From an uncultured Bacteroidota bacterium (GTDB lineage Bacteria; Bacteroidota; Bacteroidia; Bacteroidales; CAIWKO01), in assembly GCA_937934705.1 (NCBI GenBank), contig CALGYY010000243.1, forward strand, positions 1 through 11,721: a stretch of 11,721 nucleotides of DNA, in the 5' to 3' direction. Below are positions 7,126 to 11,721 of this stretch, one piece after another. Position numbers and translations under genes: made by a program. Every line of letters begins with the position of its first letter. Positions within the stretch are counted from its first letter, which is position 1. Below the pieces are notes generated by a model. That model searched no databases. It was not told the origin of the DNA and was given only the letters and a program-made list of their open reading frames with translations.

Positions 7126-8634
7126 ATGGTCTATGTCATCTTAAGCATACTGTTCTTTCTCATGACAGTGGCTGCTCTTTTTAAAATTTTCATTAAATCA
7201 GGACGGAAAGGCTGGGAATCGCTTATCCCCATGTATAATCTGTGGATATGGCTGAAGATCATCAAAAAACCCTGGTGGTGGTATGTTTTTCTGCTCCTGC
7301 CATATATTAATGTATTCGTCATCCTGCTGATGATCGTTGAATTACTCAAATGCTTTGAAAAAAACGGGCTGCTGGCACAGGCGCTGAGCGTTCTGGTTCC
7401 CTTTTTCTACCTGCCCTGGCTGGCGTTTTTTGACAAAACACCCTACACCCATCCCGATAAAAGGAAACCCTTCAAAAAATCAGCGATACGTGAATGGGTT
7501 GACGCGATTATTTTCGCCGTGATTGCGGCGACCATCATCCGTACCTTCTTTATTGAAGCGTACACCATACCAACCTCATCTATGGAGAAATCCATGCTCA
7601 TCGGTGATTATCTTTTTGTGAGCAAAGTGGCTTACGGACCCAAAGTCCCCAACACACCCCTCTCCTTTCCGTTTACCCACCACACCCTGCCTTTTACCGA
7701 TTACACAAAATCATATCTGGAATGGATCCACCTTCCCTATTACCGATTCCCCGGTTTGGGCCCCATCAAAAACAATGATGTGGTCGTCTTCAACTATCCC
7801 GACGGAGATACAGTCGCCCTGAAAATCCAGAACAGAAGCTATTACGCTCTGCTCCGCGAAAACGGGCGTCAGGATGTGTGGACCAATAAAAGAAAATACG
7901 GAGATATTATCGCCCGCCCGGTCGACAAAAGGGAGAACTACATCAAGCGATGCATCGGACTTCCCGGAGATTCCCTTGAAATCCGCGACCAGATCGTGTA
8001 CATCAATGGACAAGAGCTTCCTTCAGTCGGCATTAAGCAGTATCGTTATATTGTTACTACCGACGGGGCTGCCATCAGTCCGAAAACACTCGATAAACTT
8101 GACATCACTGAAGAAGTACAAGCCATCGGACCGGATCAGTACCTGATGACCATGACAGATGATGCGGCAGCTTCCCTTAAAGGTTATACCTATATTAAGA
8201 ATGTGCAGAAATGGATCGCCCCGGCACAGAATTATGCTCCCTACATCTTCCCCTTCGATACCAATTATAAGTGGAACGAGGATAATTACGGCCCCATTCT
8301 GATCCCGAAAAAGGGTTTGACCATACCCATTAATGTGAACAATATCAGCCTCTACTCCAGAATCATCTACAATTATGAAGGTAATGACCTGAAGGTCAGC
8401 GACGGGAAAGTCTTCATTAACGGCGCAGAAGCGAAGACCTATACCTTTAAACTGGATTATTACTGGATGATGGGCGACAACCGCCACAATTCGGCCGACA
8501 GCCGTTTCTGGGGATTTGTCCCTGAAGACCATATTGTCGGAAAGGCGGTCTTCGTGTGGCTTTCTCTGGATGCCAACAAGAGCCTGGCCAACGGTAAGAT
8601 CAGGTGGAAGAAGATGTTCAGGCTGGTGAAATGA
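7126..8634 (+). CDS. lepB: Signal peptidase I with N-terminal DUF5684-like membrane domain
   Basis: This inner-membrane serine protease removes signal peptides from Sec and Tat substrates. The 502-residue protein has an N-terminal multi-pass domain (1-103; GRKGWESLIPMYNLW and PWWWYVFLLLPYINV), which resembles DUF5684 and is a common extension in this phylum. A transmembrane anchor (about 122-144) precedes the catalytic domain. Box B is IPTSSMEKSM with nucleophile Ser152, and box D is NYIKRCIGLPGD with general base Lys274. Box E is GDNRHNSADSRFWGFVP (450-466). About 145 residues separate boxes D and E, far more than in E. coli; such insertions are usual in Bacteroidota LepB. All catalytic residues are present, so it should be active. 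It would process the secreted and T9SS-exported proteins encoded upstream. A terminator begins 8 nt after the stop. The 80-nt gap before it shows no convincing promoter. Confidence 0.97.
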   Translation: MVYVILSILFFLMTVAALFKIFIKSGRKGWESLIPMYNLWIWLKIIKKPWWWYVFLLLPYINVFVILLMIVELLKCFEKNGLLAQALSVLVPFFYLPWLAFFDKTPYTHPDKRKPFKKSAIREWVDAIIFAVIAATIIRTFFIEAYTIPTSSMEKSMLIGDYLFVSKVAYGPKVPNTPLSFPFTHHTLPFTDYTKSYLEWIHLPYYRFPGLGPIKNNDVVVFNYPDGDTVALKIQNRSYYALLRENGRQDVWTNKRKYGDIIARPVDKRENYIKRCIGLPGDSLEIRDQIVYINGQELPSVGIKQYRYIVTTDGAAISPKTLDKLDITEEVQAIGPDQYLMTMTDDAAASLKGYTYIKNVQKWIAPAQNYAPYIFPFDTNYKWNEDNYGPILIPKKGLTIPINVNNISLYSRIIYNYEGNDLKVSDGKVFINGAEAKTYTFKLDYYWMMGDNRHNSADSRFWGFVPEDHIVGKAVFVWLSLDANKSLANGKIRWKKMFRLVK

Positions 8635-8641
8635 CCAGTTG

Positions 8642-8674
8642 AAAAAAGGCTGCCTTAATCCGCAGCCTTTTTTT
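8642..8674 (+). terminator. Intrinsic terminator of lepB
   Basis: AAAAAAGGCTGC (8642-8653) pairs over 12 bp with GCAGCCTTTTTT (8662-8673) around an 8-nt loop, followed by a T at 8674. It sits 8 nt after the lepB stop. It also argues against a start at 8639 for the next gene, because that start would lie upstream of this hairpin. Confidence 0.92.
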
Positions 8675-8696
8675 CTGAACCCTCATGCAATTTGCG

Positions 8697-8704
8697 TATT
8701 TTTA
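8697..8704 (+). promoter_or_regulatory. Possible -7 element for the membrane protein gene
   Basis: TATTTTTA resembles the Bacteroidota TAnnTTTG element with a final mismatch and lies 25 nt before the proposed TTG start at 8729. A promoter is expected in this short gap because the lepB terminator lies just upstream. No clear partner element is visible. Confidence 0.28.
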
Positions 8705-8728
8705 GTCTGCTCAAACACAAGCAGAATC

Positions 8729-9895
8729 TTGGCCCGTAAAAAAGAAAAGAAACCCGGTATTGTCGACCGGATGCTGATCCGTTACTACAGCCGCAAACTG
8801 GTTGCGGATGCTGCAGTCATGGATGATGAGCTGGAAATCATCAGCGAGAAGGAAGCCAGGGTAATCCGGCAGCAGATGCTGAAAACCTGCACCATTGCTG
8901 GCTTACTCGGCGTGCTTGGTGTTCTGTTTCTCTACATCCCCAAATACCTCTTTCCGGATTTTTTCACCTTCTACATCTTCTTTAAGATACCATATATCGA
9001 TGGTATTCAGCAATTTGAATGGATGTTTATGCTGTATTCCATCATCCTCGCGCAGATTGAAGCCTACCTGCTGGTATACTTCAACGCCAGAGCAGTTGCC
9101 CGAATAGCCAATGCAAACGGATTTCCGGTTCTGCAATCCCCTGATTTCGACAAGCACATGAAAAGCCTGGTCATCGTAGCACTGGAAAAGAAAGACAGGA
9201 CGATTAAAAAATATGGTATCGACCCTTTTTTCGGGATGTCGAAACTCGGTTTGTTTATCTACATGCTGATTATTCGCTTTAAAGCTTCACTCAGCAACCT
9301 GTTCATTAAACTGGTAGTAGGCCGGATCCTGGGCCGGGCCGTATTAAGGATTTACATCGACATGATCGGGCTGCTGGTTTATCCGGCGTGGAATATTATT
9401 GCCTCAGTGCAGGTGATCCGTGAATCGAAACTGCGAATAATGGCTCCAAACCTGATTTCATGGCTTAATGCAAAACTCAAGGAGGAATTCGGAGATCGCC
9501 CCGATTTTGAAAAGCATCTCTTTCACACCCTGAATTTTATCTCGCAGGTTAAAAGAAATTACAATTACAATCTCTACCTGCTGACGGATGCCATTGTTAA
9601 TAATTTCAGAGTGGAAAAGCCTTCAGAAGTATACAAAACCTCGGATTATCTCAGTCAATTAAAGGCCCTGGAGCCCACCGACCGCAACGGTCTGATCCGT
9701 CTGATCATTTTCGGAATGCTGATCGACGGTAAACTCACCCGCAAAGAGCGGAATATCCTGCAATTGCTTTATAACGAAAAGCTCTCGGCCATTCCGGCAG
9801 AGGTGACCAGCCAATGGAGCAACGATTTCCTTTCAGGAAAGGGAATGCCCGGATTCAGAAAACAGAAGGACTTTATTCCTGCAGTCAGTCATTAA
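8729..9895 (+). CDS. Unrecognised multi-pass membrane protein with TerB-like C-terminal hairpin
   Basis: I do not recognise this family. The frame is open back to 8639, but that part holds the lepB terminator, so I prefer the TTG at 8729 (388 residues, starting with a basic ARKKEKK stretch). ATG at 8771 is an alternative. Numbered from 8729, strong hydrophobic segments lie at about 53-73 and 99-118, with weaker ones at about 170-183 and 209-230. The rest is rich in Lys and Arg. Near the C-terminus, LIIFGMLIDGKLTRKERNIL (about 324-343) has the acidic DGKLTxKE turn between helices seen in TerB-like domains, which suggests a cytoplasmic helical bundle. No catalytic motif is visible. It appears monocistronic: a terminator lies upstream and the downstream neighbour is on the opposite strand. 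Confidence 0.8.
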   Translation: MARKKEKKPGIVDRMLIRYYSRKLVADAAVMDDELEIISEKEARVIRQQMLKTCTIAGLLGVLGVLFLYIPKYLFPDFFTFYIFFKIPYIDGIQQFEWMFMLYSIILAQIEAYLLVYFNARAVARIANANGFPVLQSPDFDKHMKSLVIVALEKKDRTIKKYGIDPFFGMSKLGLFIYMLIIRFKASLSNLFIKLVVGRILGRAVLRIYIDMIGLLVYPAWNIIASVQVIRESKLRIMAPNLISWLNAKLKEEFGDRPDFEKHLFHTLNFISQVKRNYNYNLYLLTDAIVNNFRVEKPSEVYKTSDYLSQLKALEPTDRNGLIRLIIFGMLIDGKLTRKERNILQLLYNEKLSAIPAEVTSQWSNDFLSGKGMPGFRKQKDFIPAVSH

Positions 9896-9935
9896 AAACC
9901 AAAGGGGAACAAACCTGTCCGGCCTGTTCCCCTTT
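9894..9935 (-). terminator. Intrinsic terminator of the minus-strand RNA
   Basis: AAAGGGGAACA (9901-9911) and TGTTCCCCTTT (9925-9935) form a perfect 11-bp stem with a 13-nt loop. Read on the minus strand, the stem is followed by GGTTTTT (9900-9894); on the plus strand no T-run lies beyond the stem. The geometry therefore favours ending a minus-strand transcript. The T-run overlaps the stop codon of the convergent membrane protein gene, and the stem may also help end that plus-strand transcript. Confidence 0.75.
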
Positions 9936-10186
9936 CACTTCTCCGGCAGCCGTAGCTCCCGGCAAGCGTCAGATTACGGTTATCCCGCCTGTCCCTTGCG
10001 GAACCGGCACCTCCCAACGCTTCGTCCTTCCTGCCCGGGGATCAGCGACACACCTGTTACGGCGCCCCTTCCGAACCTCTCCTTGCGGAAAAGCCCACCG
10101 GAGCCTGCCACTCATGCACCCGACATTCCGAACTAAACATTAAAAGAACCTGCTTTTGCAAGCCAGCGAATTATCGCTCACCTGAT
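9894..10186 (-). ncRNA. Candidate structured non-coding RNA, about 290 nt, class unrecognised
   Basis: This 365-nt gap between the membrane protein gene and the fabI remnant is clearly GC-richer than its flanks and has no credible protein. On the minus strand it is framed by a consensus promoter (10191-10222) and an intrinsic terminator. The predicted start at about 10186 leads straight into a hairpin at 10184-10159 (11-nt arms, one G-G mismatch, loop UAAU). Two hairpins carry the identical loop and stem core UUCCGCAAGG, a GCAA (GNRA) tetraloop, at 10093-10076 and 10004-9991. The second sits on a GCC/GGC extension. CUCCGG (10103-10098) can pair with CCGGAG (9946-9941) to close a domain around both. 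Further local pairs include CCGUA/UACGG. I looked for the invariant cores of RNase P RNA, SRP RNA and tmRNA and did not find them. A trans-acting RNA or a ribonucleoprotein scaffold is possible; function is unknown. Confidence 0.62.
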
Positions 10187-10190
10187 GAAA

Positions 10191-10222
10191 CAAATATAAG
10201 GGAAGGTGATGGCGGAAGTCAA
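10191..10222 (-). promoter_or_regulatory. Promoter of the candidate ncRNA
   Basis: On the minus strand, TATATTTG at 10198-10191 matches the Bacteroidota -7 consensus TAnnTTTG exactly. TTG at 10222-10220 lies 21 nt upstream, close to the normal spacing. The predicted start of transcription is 5-7 nt downstream (about 10186-10184), immediately before a strong hairpin. This is the best promoter match in the window. Confidence 0.62.
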
Positions 10223-10241
10223 GTAGAAACACCGGAACTTT

Positions 10242-10279
10242 TTAACAATTTGTTCACAGAGTTTATTAACAATTGTTCA
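10242..10279. repeat. Two palindromic direct repeats upstream of the ncRNA promoter
   Basis: TTAACAATTTGTTCA (10242-10256) and TTAACAATTGTTCA (10266-10279) are direct repeats with starts 24 nt apart, differing by one T. The second contains the perfect palindrome AACAATTGTT, and the first has the same arms around one extra base. They lie about 20-57 nt upstream of the -35 region of the ncRNA promoter, and the second overlaps the last codons of the fabI remnant. An operator for a dimeric regulator is possible, but the AT-rich context means chance cannot be excluded. Confidence 0.45.
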
Positions 10280-10911
10280 TAAGATTTTCAGCCTGAGCAT
10301 CCGCTGACGGAATGGCGACAGCAGAGAATCCGCCATCATGATAAAGGGTCTGCATGGTGACCATCCTGGCATAATCAGAAAACAACATGCAGATAAAAGC
10401 TGCCAGATCATCCTTTCCGGCATTGCCGAGCGGAGAGAGACAAGCGGCCTTGTCCATCAGGTCACCGAAACCTTTCACGACACCGGTGGCCGGAGTCGGA
10501 ACGGGTGACTGAGACACGATATTGACCCTGCTTTAGTTTTTGTGTGCCCATAAAGCACCGAAATTACGGGCGATGGATTCCAGCATGGCCTTGGCATCGG
10601 CCATATCACCATACCCGTCAACAAATCTCTGCGCACCGATATACGATAATGCCACAACAGATGCGGATGCCGACAATGCCTCCTGTTTCCAGGCTGCCCC
10701 CAGAAGTTTATGAAATGAGATAGCTGAAACTTCGATGGTTTTCAAATGGCTTCACCGCTCCCATACGCATCGCAAGCGGTGAATTCGACAGTATCAGTTC
10801 TGCTCCTTCAGCTAACGCCCTTTCAGCCACATGAAACGCGATGGACGTTTCATTAAAAACGCCCAGTATGAGTCCTCTTTTACCTTTTAAAATACCGTGT
10901 GCTCCAATCAT
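10266..10911 (-). pseudogene. fabI: Enoyl-ACP reductase pseudogene (internal deletion, frameshift and stop)
   Basis: An intact FabI performs the NADH-dependent last reduction of fatty-acid elongation and has about 260-290 residues. From the ATG at 10911, which lies 4 nt after the recN stop, the first frame reads a typical FabI start: ILKGKRGLILGVFNETSIA and LILSNSPLAMRMGAV. It then breaks at about 10746-10760. In another frame, KTIEVSAISFHKLL resumes and continues through the catalytic region VVALSYIGAQ and DGYGDMADAKAMLESIAR (Tyr-x6-Lys intact). Roughly 60-70 residues between these parts are missing, including the middle of the cofactor domain and the HSIG substrate-side loop. An in-frame TAA (10535-10533) interrupts before SRVNIVSQSP. 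The remainder, through SPLGNAGKDD and LYHDGGFS to the TAA at 10266, is again in the same frame. The protein cannot be functional. The tight recN spacing suggests an ancestral recN-fabI operon. An assembly artefact is possible but would need several errors. Confidence 0.9.
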
Positions 10912-10915
10912 TTGC

Positions 10916-11721
10916 TCAGGATCTTTCCAAAAGTTCTCTCGCGGTCTCCATTGCATGCTCGCTGATACTGGAGCCGCTGATCATTCCCGCAATTTCACGG
11001 ATACGCTCTTCTCCGGCCAACTCACGGATGTAAGTGAAGGTCCGCTCATGATCACTCTGCTTGTAAACGTATAAATGATTCCTTCCCCTCGCCGCAATCT
11101 GGGGCAGATGGGTAATGGCAATCACCTGCATCCTGCTGCTCATGTCAGCCAGTATCTCACCAACCCGTGCGGCCACCTCACCGGATACACCACTGTCAAT
11201 CTCGTCGAAGATGATAGTGGGCAGGAGGTTTTCCTCTGTAATAAGAGATTTTACTGCCAGCATCAGTCGCGACAACTCCCCGCCTGATGCCACACGGGAA
11301 AGCACATCCGGAGCACTTCCTTTATTGGCACTGAACAGAAACTGAACACGGTCTTTGCCATTGACAGTCAGCTCATCAGCCGTATTCAGGCTAATACTCA
11401 GTTGTGCTTCCGGCATTCCCAATTGCTTCAGTAAATTCCTCAGTTTCTTTTCAGCCGACGGTAAAACACCCTGCCGCGATTTTGTAAGCGAATCTGCAAG
11501 CTTCCAGGCTTTCTCAAGGGCCTGATCAACAGCTATCCTGCACTTCCTGATCTCCTCTTCTATGCTGTCCATGGTCGCCAGCTTCTCCCCGATTTCGTCC
11601 CTGAGACGAACGAGATCAGCAAGTGTGTGTATTTGATGCTTTTGCATTAATCTGTTCATCAAATCAATGCGTTCAGAAAGCTGCTCTGCACGCTGGGGAT
11701 CCAGCACAATGCGATCTGCAT
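10916..11721 (-). CDS. recN: DNA repair ATPase RecN, C-terminal part
   Basis: RecN is an SMC-like ATPase that acts on double-strand breaks and helps RecA-dependent recombination in the cytoplasm. The window holds the last 267 codons; the N-terminal Walker A half lies beyond the right edge. The first part, up to about codon 95, is charged and helical and is the returning arm of the coiled coil (RAEQLSERIDLMNRLMQKH onwards). The ABC signature is RVASGGELSRLMLAVK. Walker B is TIIFDEIDSGVSG, followed by the switch motif ITHLPQIAA. It ends with ISGSSISEHAMETARELLERS, typical of the family. The fabI remnant starts 4 nt after the stop. Everything visible is intact. Confidence 0.97.
   Translation of the reverse strand, partial: ADRIVLDPQRAEQLSERIDLMNRLMQKHQIHTLADLVRLRDEIGEKLATMDSIEEEIRKCRIAVDQALEKAWKLADSLTKSRQGVLPSAEKKLRNLLKQLGMPEAQLSISLNTADELTVNGKDRVQFLFSANKGSAPDVLSRVASGGELSRLMLAVKSLITEENLLPTIIFDEIDSGVSGEVAARVGEILADMSSRMQVIAITHLPQIAARGRNHLYVYKQSDHERTFTYIRELAGEERIREIAGMISGSSISEHAMETARELLERS

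Noticed and set aside
8639..8728. N-terminal 30 codons of the longest frame of the membrane protein gene
   Set aside because: They encode the lepB terminator hairpin and give a Cys- and Pro-rich segment unlike the rest of the protein.
9814..10143. A 109-codon plus-strand reading frame across the GC-rich gap
   Set aside because: It overlaps the end of the membrane protein gene, is rich in Pro, Arg and Cys without any family motif, and runs antisense to the well-delimited RNA unit. It looks like a GC-driven open frame.
9894..10186. Identification of the RNA as SRP RNA, because of GGTTCGGAAGG and the following GCCGTAAC, or as RNase P RNA, because of GGAATGTCGGG
   Set aside because: Both resemblances are partial. 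The conserved SRP asymmetric loop (AAGCAGC) and the RNase P GAGGAAAGTCC and ACAGA cores are missing, and the size fits neither small SRP RNA nor a full RNase P RNA.
10518..10550. Stop-codon readthrough or recoding at the in-frame TAA of fabI
   Set aside because: The gene also has a large deletion with frameshift upstream, so readthrough could not restore an enzyme; simple gene decay explains both.

Overview
The window looks like a chromosomal segment from a member of the phylum Bacteroidota. The evidence is a type IX secretion (T9SS) cargo protein with a type B C-terminal sorting domain followed by a PorP/SprF partner, a signal peptidase I with the long N-terminal extension usual in this phylum, two Bacteroidota-type lipoproteins, and promoter -7 elements of the TAnnTTTG form. 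I cannot resolve order or genus.

Left part, minus strand (1-1621): cdaA, a membrane diadenylate cyclase that makes c-di-AMP, is followed after 40 nt by a transglutaminase-fold lipoprotein that runs off the left edge. Centre, plus strand (1790-6201): a divergent promoter region leads into three closely spaced genes closed by a strong hairpin terminator. They encode a secreted collagen-like protein, a T9SS type B cargo protein with an SprB-like repeat, and a PorP/SprF outer-membrane partner. Together they look like a surface-display operon. Next come a MORN-repeat lipoprotein (6260-7045), signal peptidase I lepB with its own terminator (7126-8674), and an unrecognised multi-pass membrane protein with a TerB-like C-terminal hairpin (8729-9895).

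Right part, minus strand (9894-11721): recN enters from the right edge and is followed 4 nt later by a fabI (enoyl-ACP reductase) pseudogene with an internal deletion, a frameshift and an in-frame stop. Downstream lies a GC-rich stretch of about 290 nt with no credible protein. On the minus strand it has a consensus promoter, a strong 5' hairpin, two identical GCAA-tetraloop hairpins, a long-range closing helix and an intrinsic terminator. I interpret it as a free-standing structured non-coding RNA gene of a class I do not recognise. Two copies of a palindromic TTAACAATTGTTCA-like element lie just upstream of its promoter. This RNA locus is the best candidate in the window for something undescribed.

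I see no CRISPR array, insertion sequence, tRNA, rRNA or phage gene.
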